Source of the DNA: Paraburkholderia atlantica
GTDB lineage: Bacteria > Pseudomonadota > Gammaproteobacteria > Burkholderiales > Burkholderiaceae
Length of the DNA: 64,000 nt
NCBI RefSeq assembly: GCF_009362785.1
Contig: NZ_WHNQ01000004.1
Location: 248,001-312,000 of the forward strand
Direction: 5' to 3'
The position numbers and the translations under genes were made by a program. The notes below the pieces were generated by a model that was not told the DNA's origin, searched no databases, and saw only the letters and a program-made list of their open reading frames with translations. Of the stretch, positions 51,018 through 59,876 are shown piece by piece (the first letter of the stretch is position 1; each line of letters begins with the position of its first letter).

Positions 51018-52982
51018 ATGACAACACCTCGATTTCGCCGTACCAGCTATCGCCCTTCAATGCGTCTCGGCATGATCGGCGCCGCCGTAGCGAGCCTCGT
51101 CACGCTCGCGTCGTGCGGCGAAGACAACCTGCCGAGCGCGGCACCCGCGTCCACGCCGGTCGTCGCGCAGAAGCGGCCGAACATCCTGTACATCATGGCC
51201 GATGACCTCGGCTACTCCGACATTCACGCATTCGGCGGCGAAATCAACACGCCCAATCTCGATGCGCTCGTGCAAAGCGGCCGCATCCTGACGAATCACC
51301 ACACGGGCACCGTCTGCGCCATCACGCGTTCGATGCTGATCTCGGGCACCGATCACCATCTGGTTGGCGAAGGCACGATGGGCGCGCCGACCGACGAGCG
51401 CAAAGGACTGCCGGGATACGAAGGCTACCTGAACGATCGCGCGCTATCGGTTGCGCAGTTGCTGAAGGACGGCGGCTATCACACGTACATGGCCGGCAAG
51501 TGGCACATCGGCTCGGGCATCGTCGGCAGCTCGACGGGCAGCGGGCAGACGCCGGACCAATGGGGTTTCGAGCACAGCTACGCGCTGCTCGGCGGCGCCG
51601 CGTCCAATCACTTCGCGCACGAACTGGCCGGCTCGAAGAACTACACCGAAGACGGCAAGTACGTGCAGCCGGGTCAGCCCGGTCAACCGGGCGGCGCGGG
51701 CGGCAGCCCAGCCGTGTTCTACTCGACCGATTTCTACACGCAGCGCCTGATCTCCTATATCGATTCGAACAAGGGCGACGGTAAGCCGTTCTTCGCGTAC
51801 GCGGCCTATACGTCACCGCACTGGCCGCTGCAAGTGCCCGATCCTTATCTGCACAATTACGTCGGCAAATACGATGCCGGTTATGACGCGATCCGCGATG
51901 CGCGTATCGCCCGGCAAAAAGCGCTCGGCATCATCCCGCAAGACTTCGTGCCGTACGGCGGCGCATCGGAGACGCTGGCCGCGAGTCCGGCCACGGCAAA
52001 CAACGGCACCACGAACGCGAAATACGTGAGCGCCGTGAACAGCGCCGTGCAGGGCTACACAGATTACGGTCCCGGCTTCGTGAACAAGAAGTGGGACAGC
52101 CTGTCGCCGGCCGAGAAGAAGGCGCAGGCACGCTATATGGAAATCTACGCTGGTATGGTCGAGAACCTCGATCACAACATCGGCCTGTTGATCCAGCATC
52201 TGAAGGACATCGGCGAATACGACAATACGTTCATCGTGTTCCAGTCGGATAACGGCGCGGAAGGCTGGCCGATCGATTCCGGCGCGGACCCGACCGTCAC
52301 CGACATCGCGAACGCGGCCGATCCAACCTACTCGCAACTCGGCACCGACAACGGCAAGCAGAACGCGCAACGTCTGCAATACGGCTTGCGTTGGGCCGAA
52401 GTGAGCGCGGCGCCGTTCCGCCTGACCAAGGGTTATTCGGGCGAAGGCGGCGTGTCGACCCCGTTGATCGTGCATCTGCCGGGACAGACTTCGCAGAAGC
52501 CGACGCTGCGTGAATTCACGCACGTGACCGACAACACTGCGACGTTCCTCGCGGTCGCGCAAATCGCGCCGCCGACCACGCCCGCGCCCGCGCTGATCAA
52601 CACGCTGACTGGCGTCGATCAGAACAAGGGCAAGGTGGTCTACAACAACCGCTATGTGTATCCGATCACCGGAAAATCGCTGCTGCCGCAGCTCGAAGAT
52701 CGGAGCACGGCGCCCGTGCATAGTGCGTCGTTCGGCGACGAAGCCTACGGCCGCGGTTATCTGCGCAGCGCCGACGGCCGCTGGAAAGCCCTGTGGACCG
52801 AACCGCCGCTCGGCCCCGTCGACGGTCACTGGCAGTTGTACGACATGAACGCCGATCGCGGCGAAACGCAGGACGTGTCGGCGCAGAATCCGTCGATCAT
52901 CGATGGTCTCGTGCAGCAGTGGAACGACTATATGACTAGCGTCGGCGGCGTCGAGCCGTTGCGTCCGCGCGGTTACTACTGA
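51018..52982 (+). CDS. Sulfatase-family lipoprotein with non-canonical CAITR active-site motif
   Basis: A 654-residue alkaline-phosphatase-superfamily sulfatase (arylsulfatase type). Metal ligands Asp62-Asp63 are in YIMADDLGYSD; AGKWHIG and QSDNGAEGWP are further family motifs. The N-terminus has a lipobox (LTLASC, Cys33), so it is probably a lipoprotein on the outside of the inner membrane or in the outer membrane. The residue expected to become formylglycine is Cys100 in GTVCAITRSMLISGTDHH; the usual motif is C-x-P/A-x-R, but here the third position is Ile. The ATG at 51018 is chosen; ATG 51060 is also possible. A formylglycine-generating enzyme follows eight bases later. Confidence 0.88.
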   Translation: MTTPRFRRTSYRPSMRLGMIGAAVASLVTLASCGEDNLPSAAPASTPVVAQKRPNILYIMADDLGYSDIHAFGGEINTPNLDALVQSGRILTNHHTGTVCAITRSMLISGTDHHLVGEGTMGAPTDERKGLPGYEGYLNDRALSVAQLLKDGGYHTYMAGKWHIGSGIVGSSTGSGQTPDQWGFEHSYALLGGAASNHFAHELAGSKNYTEDGKYVQPGQPGQPGGAGGSPAVFYSTDFYTQRLISYIDSNKGDGKPFFAYAAYTSPHWPLQVPDPYLHNYVGKYDAGYDAIRDARIARQKALGIIPQDFVPYGGASETLAASPATANNGTTNAKYVSAVNSAVQGYTDYGPGFVNKKWDSLSPAEKKAQARYMEIYAGMVENLDHNIGLLIQHLKDIGEYDNTFIVFQSDNGAEGWPIDSGADPTVTDIANAADPTYSQLGTDNGKQNAQRLQYGLRWAEVSAAPFRLTKGYSGEGGVSTPLIVHLPGQTSQKPTLREFTHVTDNTATFLAVAQIAPPTTPAPALINTLTGVDQNKGKVVYNNRYVYPITGKSLLPQLEDRSTAPVHSASFGDEAYGRGYLRSADGRWKALWTEPPLGPVDGHWQLYDMNADRGETQDVSAQNPSIIDGLVQQWNDYMTSVGGVEPLRPRGYY

Positions 52983-52989
52983 GCACCCG

Positions 52990-54081
52990 ATGGCGTTTTC
53001 ATTCAAGCTCAAGGGCGGCGTGGCGCTGTATGGCGCATACGCCGCGGTCGCGGCGGTTGCATTCGCCGCCGCGTTCGCCGCGCCTTCCATCGGTGCGGCG
53101 AGCGCGGCGGTATTCGGCGGCGGCCCATCCAGCGCATTCGACAGCCTGAACCGCTCGCGTCCACTCGCCGCGCTCGGCTCCGAACAGCAATGCGAGCGTT
53201 ACTCGGGCCTGCCCGCGCGCTGGCGCGACGACCCGCACGCCGGCATGGTGCATCTGCATGGCGGCGACTTCGTGTTCGGCAGCAAGCTCGGTTACGAAGA
53301 CGAGCGCCCGGCCGGCGACGGCAAGACGCACGTTGCGGGTTTCTGGATCGACCAGACCGACGTCACGAATGCGCAGTTCGCCGCGTTCGTGCGCGCGACC
53401 GGCTACGTCAGCGATGCGGAGCGCCAGGGCGGTGCGGTCGTTTTTCACACGCCGACGCGCGAGGAAATGAACGCGCGTGATCTCGCCTGGTGGAGTTGGG
53501 TCAAAGGAGCCGCGTGGAATCATCCGGGCGGCCCCGGCAGCAATCTCGACGGCCGCATGAATCAACCGGTGACGATGGTCACGCAGGCCGATGCACTCGC
53601 GTACGCACACTGGCTCGGCCGCGATCTGCCGACCGAAGCCGAATGGGAATACGCGGGCAAAGCCGGCCATGAAGGCGCGGATCTCGACACCGCGCCGCGC
53701 GACGCGCACGGCAAGCCGAGCGCGAACTACTGGCAAGGCGTGTTTCCGGTGCTCAACACCAGCGAGGATGGTCATGTCGGCCTGTCACCGGTCGGCTGCT
53801 ATGCGGCGAACGACTTCAGGCTTTACGACATGATCGGCAATGCGTGGGAATGGACCAAGGACGTGTACAGTGGTCCGCACCAGTCGCATACGAACGGCGA
53901 TACCGCGGCCGTGGCGCCGCTCAGTCGCCGGCACGATACGCCGATGGTCATCAAGGGCGGCTCGTTCCTGTGCGCGCGCGACTATTGCGTCAGATATCGC
54001 GCAGCGTCGCGCGAGCAGCAGGAAGCCGATTTGCCGGCTTCGCATATCGGTTTTCGCACGGTGTCGAGGGATCAGTCATGA
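52990..54081 (+). CDS. Formylglycine-generating enzyme (SUMF1 family), apparently exported
   Basis: A 363-residue FGE-sulfatase-domain protein that converts the active-site Cys of sulfatases to formylglycine. The catalytic copper-binding pair is Cys328/Cys333 in GGSFLCARDYCVRYR, as in aerobic FGEs. Other family marks are DQTDVTNAQFAAFV, LPTEAEWEYA and GNAWEWTKDV. Unusually for a bacterial FGE it has an N-terminal hydrophobic segment of about 30 residues (GGVALYGAYAAVAAVAFAAA...), a signal peptide or anchor, implying action in the periplasm. It lies between the sulfatase and a binding-protein gene, with a 4-base overlap to the latter. Confidence 0.9.
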   Translation: MAFSFKLKGGVALYGAYAAVAAVAFAAAFAAPSIGAASAAVFGGGPSSAFDSLNRSRPLAALGSEQQCERYSGLPARWRDDPHAGMVHLHGGDFVFGSKLGYEDERPAGDGKTHVAGFWIDQTDVTNAQFAAFVRATGYVSDAERQGGAVVFHTPTREEMNARDLAWWSWVKGAAWNHPGGPGSNLDGRMNQPVTMVTQADALAYAHWLGRDLPTEAEWEYAGKAGHEGADLDTAPRDAHGKPSANYWQGVFPVLNTSEDGHVGLSPVGCYAANDFRLYDMIGNAWEWTKDVYSGPHQSHTNGDTAAVAPLSRRHDTPMVIKGGSFLCARDYCVRYRAASREQQEADLPASHIGFRTVSRDQS

Positions 54082-54872
54082 AGCGATATGCGATTGCCGC
54101 GCTAGCGCTCGCGGTGCTGACTGCGTGGCTGCCTGACCCCGCGCATGCTGCCGCGCAGACGATCAGGGTCGGCGTGAGTTCGGGCGCGCAAGCGGAGATC
54201 ATGAACGAAGTGCGCCGCGTCGCCGCGACCGAGGGTCTGGCGCTCGACGTCGTGGTGTTCGATCAGCCATCGCGGATCGACGCAGCGCTCGTCGCGAAAC
54301 AGATCGACGTCGCGAGCTTCGAAGACGAACCCGCCCTCGACGCGCAACGCAAATTGCATGGTTACGCACTGACGAGCGTGGCCACGACCGTCACGTTTCC
54401 GGTTGCGCTCTATTCGCGTAAGCTGACGAGTCTCGTCCAATTGCAGCGCGGCTCGACGATCGCGATTCCCGACGATCCCGCCGGCACCGCACGCGCGCTG
54501 ATCCTTCTGCAAAACGAAACGCTGCTGACGTTCCGCGACAGCGCGGGCCTGCACGCGACGCTCGCCGACATCACGAGCAACCGTCTCCATCTGAAGATTC
54601 GTCAGGTGCCGCGCGCGCGTCTGTACGACTCGTTGAACAGCGTCGCGTTCGCTGTGATCGACAGCGACACGGCGGCGCGCTCGGGTCTTCGCCCCGCGCG
54701 CGACGGCCTCAGTCTCGAAGACGCGCGCTCGCCGTACGCGAACGTGCTGACCGTGCGCGACAGCGATCGCCAGCACGCATGGGTCGCGCAACTGGTCGCC
54801 GCCTATCATTCGAATGACGTCGCGCATTTCATCCTCACGCGTTATCAGGACTCGGTGCGTCGGCCGTGGTGA
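54078..54872 (+). CDS. NlpA/MetQ-type ABC transporter substrate-binding protein
   Basis: A 264-residue periplasmic binding protein with a Sec signal peptide (ending PAHA, near residue 24) and no lipobox, unlike most NlpA members. Family marks: IRVGVSSGAQAEIMNEV, DVASFEDEPALDAQ (YFQHxPYL region), TIAIPDDPAGTARALILLQ, and SPYANVLTVRDSD. NlpA proteins bind methionine and similar amino acids. Here the gene belongs to a sulfatase operon, so a sulfur-containing product may be the ligand. No partner permease or ATPase gene is present, so it either uses a transporter elsewhere or serves as a sensor. Confidence 0.82.
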   Translation: MKRYAIAALALAVLTAWLPDPAHAAAQTIRVGVSSGAQAEIMNEVRRVAATEGLALDVVVFDQPSRIDAALVAKQIDVASFEDEPALDAQRKLHGYALTSVATTVTFPVALYSRKLTSLVQLQRGSTIAIPDDPAGTARALILLQNETLLTFRDSAGLHATLADITSNRLHLKIRQVPRARLYDSLNSVAFAVIDSDTAARSGLRPARDGLSLEDARSPYANVLTVRDSDRQHAWVAQLVAAYHSNDVAHFILTRYQDSVRRPW

Positions 54873-55819
54873 ACACGTTTTCGTTTTCCTGCTCCGCGTG
54901 CGGTCGATGCTGCAACAGCCCGCCGTCGATGACGCTGGCTGAGTTGTTTCGCCATCCCGACCGGTTTATCGGCTGCATCGCGATCGGACGCGTGGCGCGC
55001 AGGCGGCCCGGCGAACGGCTGCGTGTCGGCCGGCATGAAGCGGTGCTCGACGACGCCGACTGCGCGGCGTTCGAGGCGCTCGCCGATACGCTGCTGTATC
55101 GCGCGGGCGACACCTTCAGCATCGTCGCCCAGGGCTTCGACTATCCGTCGCTCGCGCGCTGCCCTGCTCTCGCGGACGACGGACGCTGCTCGATTCATCT
55201 GCAAGGCAAGCCGCTGACCTGCGAGGTGGTGCCGCTCGAGCCGCTCGTGCCGGACAGCCTGCAATATCTGGTGCTGGCTGAACGCGGCGACAGCGCCATC
55301 TACGTCGGCAGCGCATGTATACAGCAAGGCAAACGCGACGATGCGGCGTTGCTGGTCGACGCAGGCCGCATTGCCGATCCGCAAGCTGAAGATGCGCTCG
55401 CGCGGCGGCGTCGCGCGCTCGAACAGGAGCGCGCAATCTGGACGCAAGCCGTATTCGATGCATTGCGCGCCGACCTGTTCGGCTCACCCGCCGCGCTCGC
55501 CCGCATCCCAGCGGGGGGTTTTCTGACGATCTCGCTCGTGCCGGCACTGCTGAGCGTCGCGGCGGCATCCTCGCGCTGCCGCGAGCTGTGCATCGACTAT
55601 ATCGACAGCCAGTTGACGTTGATCGATCGCAGCATCGCGCAAGCTCTCACACGACGCCGCCTCGACGATCGTCCGGTCACGCAGCAACTGCGCGGCTTTG
55701 CCAATGCGTATCGGCACGCGAAAGCTCGCCTCGTCGATGTGGCTGCCATTGAGCAACACCACGGCACACTGGCCGCGCGGCGCGACATTGAAGCGTACCT
55801 GAGCAGCGCCGTTCACTGA
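54866..55819 (+). CDS. YkgJ-family cysteine-cluster protein
   Basis: A 317-residue cytoplasmic protein. The N-terminal CSACGRCCNSPP and the later RCPALADDGRCSIHLQGKPLTCEVVPLEP form the CxxCxxCC...C...C pattern of the YkgJ/UPF0153 metal-binding cluster family (zinc or iron-sulfur). The C-terminal 150 residues are helical and not recognised. The start is one of two adjacent GTG codons at 54866/54869, overlapping the previous stop. Last gene of the sulfatase cluster; it may handle metal or redox chemistry for the pathway, but this is only context. Confidence 0.78.
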   Translation: MVNTFSFSCSACGRCCNSPPSMTLAELFRHPDRFIGCIAIGRVARRRPGERLRVGRHEAVLDDADCAAFEALADTLLYRAGDTFSIVAQGFDYPSLARCPALADDGRCSIHLQGKPLTCEVVPLEPLVPDSLQYLVLAERGDSAIYVGSACIQQGKRDDAALLVDAGRIADPQAEDALARRRRALEQERAIWTQAVFDALRADLFGSPAALARIPAGGFLTISLVPALLSVAAASSRCRELCIDYIDSQLTLIDRSIAQALTRRRLDDRPVTQQLRGFANAYRHAKARLVDVAAIEQHHGTLAARRDIEAYLSSAVH

Positions 55820-55852
55820 TCCGCCGGCGCCTCGACACATTGGCGCAGGTAT

Positions 55853-57127
55853 TCAAAGCTGCGTGTCCAGCAGCCGTACGAACTTTTCGACGATCTTCTC
55901 GGTGATCGAACGCCGCGTCCATGCTTCGAGTGTGATGCGCTTCGACTTCGCGATGTCGTCATTGAACGCGGCGGTCTGCTGCCTGGCGAAATCGCGGTCG
56001 TAGATGTTCAGGTTCGCTTCGTCGTTCAGCTTGAACGAGCGGTTATCGAAGTTCGTCGAGCCGACCGACACCAGGTACTCGTCGACCACCAGCAGCTTGC
56101 AATGGAACATGGTCGGCTGGTACTCGTAGATCTCGACGCCTACTTGCAATAGATCGCCCCAGCACGCCCGCGACGCTTCGCGCACCGTGTGCGTGTCGAT
56201 GCGTTTTCCCGGCGTGACGATCTGTACTTTGACGCCGCGTTTCGCGGCTTCGACGATCGCGTTGATGGTGAGCTTGTCGGGCACGAAGTACGCGCTCGCA
56301 AGCCGCAAACTGCGCGTGGCGGCAGTGATGGCCATCAGGTACATCAACCGCATGTCGTCGCTGCCGCCCGACGGCGAACTGCTGAACATATGCGCGAAAC
56401 CCTCGCCCGCTCCTTTCGGCTCGGCGTCGATGTGCGGAAAATACCTGGGACCGTGCAATACGTTGCCGGTCGCCTTGATCCAGTTATCCATGAACACGGC
56501 CTGCATATGGGCGACCGCCGGACCGGTCAAGCGGAAATGCGTATCGCGCCAATGCTTTTCGTCCTGCGCATGGCCAGTCCACTCCGGTGCAATGCCGACC
56601 CCGCCCGTAAAACCGATCCGGCCGTCGATCACCAATAGTTTCCGGTGCGTACGATCGTTCATGCGACCGAGTCCGGTCCAATGCGGCTTGTGAAACTTGA
56701 CCACTTCGGCGCCGGCCTCGCGCAGCAGTTCCAAATAGCGCCGATCCATTTTCGACGAACCGACCCAGTCGAGCAGTACATGCACGGCGACGCCTTCACG
56801 CGCCTTATCGGCAAGCGCGCGCGCAATCTGCTCGCCGATCTCGCCGGACCAGTAAATGAACGTTTCAAATGTGATGGTTTCGCGCGCCGACCGAATACCT
56901 TCGAGCATCGACGGAAAGATCTGGTCACCGTTGAGCAGCATCTCGAAGCGATTACCCGCCACCACGGGTGGACCGAGCAATAGACCCATCGAGCGGAGGA
57001 ATTGTGGATCTTCGCTCTTATAGAGCCGCTCGATCTTGTGTTCTATTTTCTTCTCGCCGCTCGACAGATTGGCGATCACGAGAACGATCACCAGCGTGAC
57101 GAACGCGGTAATAACAATGGTCAGCAT
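55853..57127 (-). CDS. Phospholipase-D-type cardiolipin synthase-like protein
   Basis: A 424-residue inner-membrane-anchored enzyme of the PLD superfamily. One N-terminal helix (MLTIVITAFVTLVIVLVIANL) is followed by two HKD catalytic motifs: THRKLLVIDGRIGFTGG near the middle and FHCKLLVVDEYLVSVGSTNFD near the C-terminus. This matches the ClsB/ClsC-like group that makes cardiolipin or exchanges phosphatidyl groups. I place the start at the ATG 57127, where the membrane anchor begins; the open frame continues upstream without protein-like sequence. Convergent with the cysteine-cluster gene. Confidence 0.88.
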   Translation of the reverse strand: MLTIVITAFVTLVIVLVIANLSSGEKKIEHKIERLYKSEDPQFLRSMGLLLGPPVVAGNRFEMLLNGDQIFPSMLEGIRSARETITFETFIYWSGEIGEQIARALADKAREGVAVHVLLDWVGSSKMDRRYLELLREAGAEVVKFHKPHWTGLGRMNDRTHRKLLVIDGRIGFTGGVGIAPEWTGHAQDEKHWRDTHFRLTGPAVAHMQAVFMDNWIKATGNVLHGPRYFPHIDAEPKGAGEGFAHMFSSSPSGGSDDMRLMYLMAITAATRSLRLASAYFVPDKLTINAIVEAAKRGVKVQIVTPGKRIDTHTVREASRACWGDLLQVGVEIYEYQPTMFHCKLLVVDEYLVSVGSTNFDNRSFKLNDEANLNIYDRDFARQQTAAFNDDIAKSKRITLEAWTRRSITEKIVEKFVRLLDTQL

Positions 57128-57278
57128 GCGTGGCCTCGATGGCAGGCGGCGGAACACGGCACGCGCACCCCTGGTCCGACAGGAAAGTGCCGGACTCGTG
57201 CCTGGCATTCACGATCTTCCCGTCATGCACGGCGCGTGCCCGCATCGGGACCGCGCCTTGCTTTCCGGTTCCAACGCC

Positions 57279-57785
57279 CTATCTGACCAATGCGAATGCC
57301 TCGCGACTTGCTATTTCACCCGCGCCGAATACGCCGATGACGGTATAGTCCGACGCCACGCATTCGAACGTCGATGCCCGAAACGTAATGACGAAATGTC
57401 GCCGCGCCGGTGCCGCAGCAGCAATGGCGATAGAGTCCGTCGCGACGGCGGCAATCTCCGCGCACAACGACGAATTGACGACTTCATGCACCGCGTAGCC
57501 GGCGAGACCTTGCGCCGAGAGCGGATGAATGGCGAGATCGTCATCGCCCGGCGGCCCGAGACGATGAAACACGGCGTCGGCGAACAACACCGCGCAAAAA
57601 GGATCGTCGTCGGGATCGAATGGCCCGAACCGTTCAAAGTCCGACTCCGAGATCGGATAAGTGAGGATTACACGGCGATCGCTGGCGACGATGAATGGCT
57701 CGGCGGCATCGGCGGCCGGATGAGGAACGGAGTCCAGCAGGAAGACCTGATCTTCCTGCCGGGATGCATCGAAGGTGCTAACCAT
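57279..57785 (-). CDS. Hypothetical protein downstream of the H-NS gene
   Basis: A 168-residue soluble protein; family not recognised. The sequence is protein-like, with a Pro/Asp-rich acidic middle (FGPFDPDDDPFCAVLFADAVFHRLGPPGDDDLAIHPL) and a beta-rich C-terminus (RHFVITFRASTFECVASDYTVIGVF). No signal peptide or membrane helix. It starts 22 bp after the stop of the H-NS-type gene on the same strand and may be co-transcribed with it. No function is proposed. Confidence 0.6.
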   Translation of the reverse strand: MVSTFDASRQEDQVFLLDSVPHPAADAAEPFIVASDRRVILTYPISESDFERFGPFDPDDDPFCAVLFADAVFHRLGPPGDDDLAIHPLSAQGLAGYAVHEVVNSSLCAEIAAVATDSIAIAAAAPARRHFVITFRASTFECVASDYTVIGVFGAGEIASREAFALVR

Positions 57786-57807
57786 CTACTTCACGACTCC
57801 GCGGCTA

Positions 57808-58650
57808 TTACGCGCCTGCTTGCGTTTCGGGCGTTTGCGGAGCCGCTGCGACGGGGGCGGCCGTGCTCTTTGCGGAAGCCTTGCGGGCCGGTGCTTTTCT
57901 TGCGATCTTCACTGCGCTTTTGCGGCCAGCGGTTTTCTTCACCGCGGCTTTCCGGCTTGCCGGCGTCGCCTTTTTGGCTGCGGTCTTTTTCACGGCCGTC
58001 TTGCGCGTTGCTTTTTTCGCCACTGCTTTTTTGGCCGTGATCTTCTTGCCTACCGCGCTTGCGGTCGCTTTCGCCTGGCCGCTCTTGGCCGCCGCTTTCG
58101 GCGCAGCAGCCGCGCTCGCGCCATCGATCAGGAATTTGCTGCGATCCTTAACGGAAGCGAGCCATGCCGGCGCCGGACCGCGACCGCTCCAGGTCGCGCC
58201 GGTTTTCGGATCCAGGTACTTCGGCGGCTGGGCACCTTTCGGCTGACCTTTGCCGCGCTTCGACACGGGAGTAGCCGCGGCTTTGCTTGCGCTCGCAGCG
58301 TCGATCAGGAACACCGTGCGGTCCTTCGCGCCGGCGATCCAGCCGGGCGCGCGGCCGTGACCTGTCCAGGTCGCGCCGGTTTTAGGGTCGCGGTACTTCG
58401 CCGGCGTTGCCGACTTGGCGGCTTTGCTCGCGCCAGCAGGTCTTCCCCGTCCCGTACCCGCATTGCCATTCAGACCTCGCGCGACACGTCGTGCCTTTGC
58501 CTGTGCTTCGATGTCGGCAGTCGTGAGACCGTGCTTGAGCATCAACTCGCGAATCTGGTCGACCGCGGCTTGTGCTTTTCTGGCAATGAGAACGTCAGCT
58601 TGCGCCTGGAGCTTCTTAAGCTTTGCTTGGATTTGCTCTAACGAAGGCAT
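57808..58650 (-). CDS. H-NS-family nucleoid protein with two DNA-binding modules and a histone-H1-like tail
   Basis: A 280-residue DNA-binding protein. Residues 1-60 form the coiled-coil oligomerisation region of the H-NS/Bv3F type. Two copies of the C-terminal H-NS DNA-binding module follow, at about 86-112 (YRDPKTGATWTGHGRAPGW) and 145-171 (YLDPKTGATWSGRGPAPAW), separated by a basic linker. From residue 180 the protein is a Lys/Ala/Pro-rich tail (AKKAVAKKATRKTAVKKTAAKK) like eukaryotic histone H1 or AlgP. Ordinary H-NS has about 100-135 residues and one module. It probably bridges or compacts DNA and silences AT-rich genes. Strong GGAG ribosome site before the ATG at 58650. Confidence 0.9.
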   Translation of the reverse strand: MPSLEQIQAKLKKLQAQADVLIARKAQAAVDQIRELMLKHGLTTADIEAQAKARRVARGLNGNAGTGRGRPAGASKAAKSATPAKYRDPKTGATWTGHGRAPGWIAGAKDRTVFLIDAASASKAAATPVSKRGKGQPKGAQPPKYLDPKTGATWSGRGPAPAWLASVKDRSKFLIDGASAAAAPKAAAKSGQAKATASAVGKKITAKKAVAKKATRKTAVKKTAAKKATPASRKAAVKKTAGRKSAVKIARKAPARKASAKSTAAPVAAAPQTPETQAGA

Positions 58651-58859
58651 TTGATTGCTCCTTATGTGGTAATCGTCGAACTATGCCATGAATGACGGAA
58701 GAAAGGCAGTCTATTGACCTATCCTGAGCTTCAGTACATCGATACGAGCGCCGATTCAGCTTTCAAAATAACAAAGCTTTCAGGTTTTCTACCGGGTCAT
58801 CGAAGCTTTCTTCCTTTTCCTTCCCTCGTGATTCTTCTTTTTCATTTCGGTTCCACCAC

Positions 58860-59198
58860 TCAGATAGGTGTAAAAACGACGACCTGGCGATCGGCAATGT
58901 ACCTCACACTCCGTATAAAACGGTAGTGTTGACCGTCCGCCGTTATCCGGTTCAGGCCGAGGCGGGTCAGTGCCAGCATTTCATCTGCCTGGAAAGCGTC
59001 GACGACACCGGATTCCGTTAAATCCTCCAATGCACCGGATGGATTTCCGACATAAACGCTGCGCGCCTGCTTGCCGATCCGCATGACGACCACGCTTTTT
59101 CCCTCGTCGAGTGCCAATTCGAGAAACCCCGCGAGCGTACGCAACGACTCCGGCGTGCAAGTCCTGGTCTGATAGATCGCTGCATTCGATGGCGTCAT
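58860..59198 (-). CDS. Small hypothetical protein
   Basis: A 112-residue soluble protein, family not recognised, without signal peptide. It starts MTPSNAAIYQTRTCTPESLRTLAGFLELALDEG and ends in a strand-like RYIADRQVVVFTPI, suggesting a small alpha/beta domain. A GGGGA ribosome site seven bases before the ATG and normal codon usage support it as a real gene. It lies upstream of the H-NS-type gene on the same strand with a 209-bp AT-richer gap, so it is probably transcribed separately. Confidence 0.6.
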   Translation of the reverse strand: MTPSNAAIYQTRTCTPESLRTLAGFLELALDEGKSVVVMRIGKQARSVYVGNPSGALEDLTESGVVDAFQADEMLALTRLGLNRITADGQHYRFIRSVRYIADRQVVVFTPI

Positions 59199-59603
59199 TT
59201 GTGTTTCCCCGTCATCCGCATCGGCGACAAAAAGCGCGCCGTCATGCTTTCTGGCATTAGTCGCTTCTACTATAGCCCGGCATTTGGATATTCAAAGGAG
59301 AGTAGCCCACTTTTTAATTGAAAACGGTCTTTTTTTGGTGGCCCGCTATAGCAAACGGATTCCAGCGCGTGCGAAACGCCTCTGACGATGCGTGCAAAGC
59401 CCGGCGCCGGTAACGTGCCGTTACCGATCTTGCAGCACCTGTTGCTCCTGCTCTGTTCAAGACCATTTACACTTCGTGTCCGTGCCCAGCGGCGAATGAA
59501 TAGCCAATGGAGAGTCCTTTGTCAGCCGCTCTGCTCGCGGCGGCTATTGAAAAAGACGCCGGGCCACCCTAATTTTGATCCACTCAAACACATGGTACTT
59601 GCG
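59199..59603. other. 405-bp non-coding interval
   Basis: No gene supported; the open frame running through it into the next gene has no protein-like N-terminus. It is AT-richer between 59260 and 59350 and must hold the promoters of the flanking divergent genes. No specific site can be named. Confidence 0.4.
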
Positions 59604-59855
59604 ATGAAAGCTGGCTTTATTCGGACCGCCCTGGGGGCACTGGCAGTCTCGTTGGCAATGGCAGGCACCGCGAACGCGGCCGGTTGCCTGAAAGGAGCGG
59701 TAGTGGGCGGCGTCGCCGGGCACTATGCGGGACATCATGCGGTGGTCGGCGCCGTCGGCGGCTGTATCGTCGGACGGCATATGGCCAAAAAGCACGCGGA
59801 AGAACAGCAGGCGGCGGCTCAGGCCGCGCCGCATCAGCAAGCCAAAATGCAGTAA
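59604..59855 (+). CDS. Small exported glycine-zipper protein
   Basis: An 83-residue protein: signal peptide MKAGFIRTALGALAVSLAMAGTANA, then a glycine-zipper helix hairpin (GAVVGGVAGHYAGHHAVVGAVGGCIVGRH) and a charged Gln/Ala-rich end (KKHAEEQQAAAQAAPHQQ). Glycine-zipper proteins of this size insert in or associate with the envelope; no specific role is known here. The start at 59604 is chosen for the signal peptide; an ATG at 59592 would add four residues. The ribosome site is weak. Confidence 0.68.
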   Translation: MKAGFIRTALGALAVSLAMAGTANAAGCLKGAVVGGVAGHYAGHHAVVGAVGGCIVGRHMAKKHAEEQQAAAQAAPHQQAKMQ

Positions 59856-59876
59856 CTGGAGAATGCGGGCGACCAC

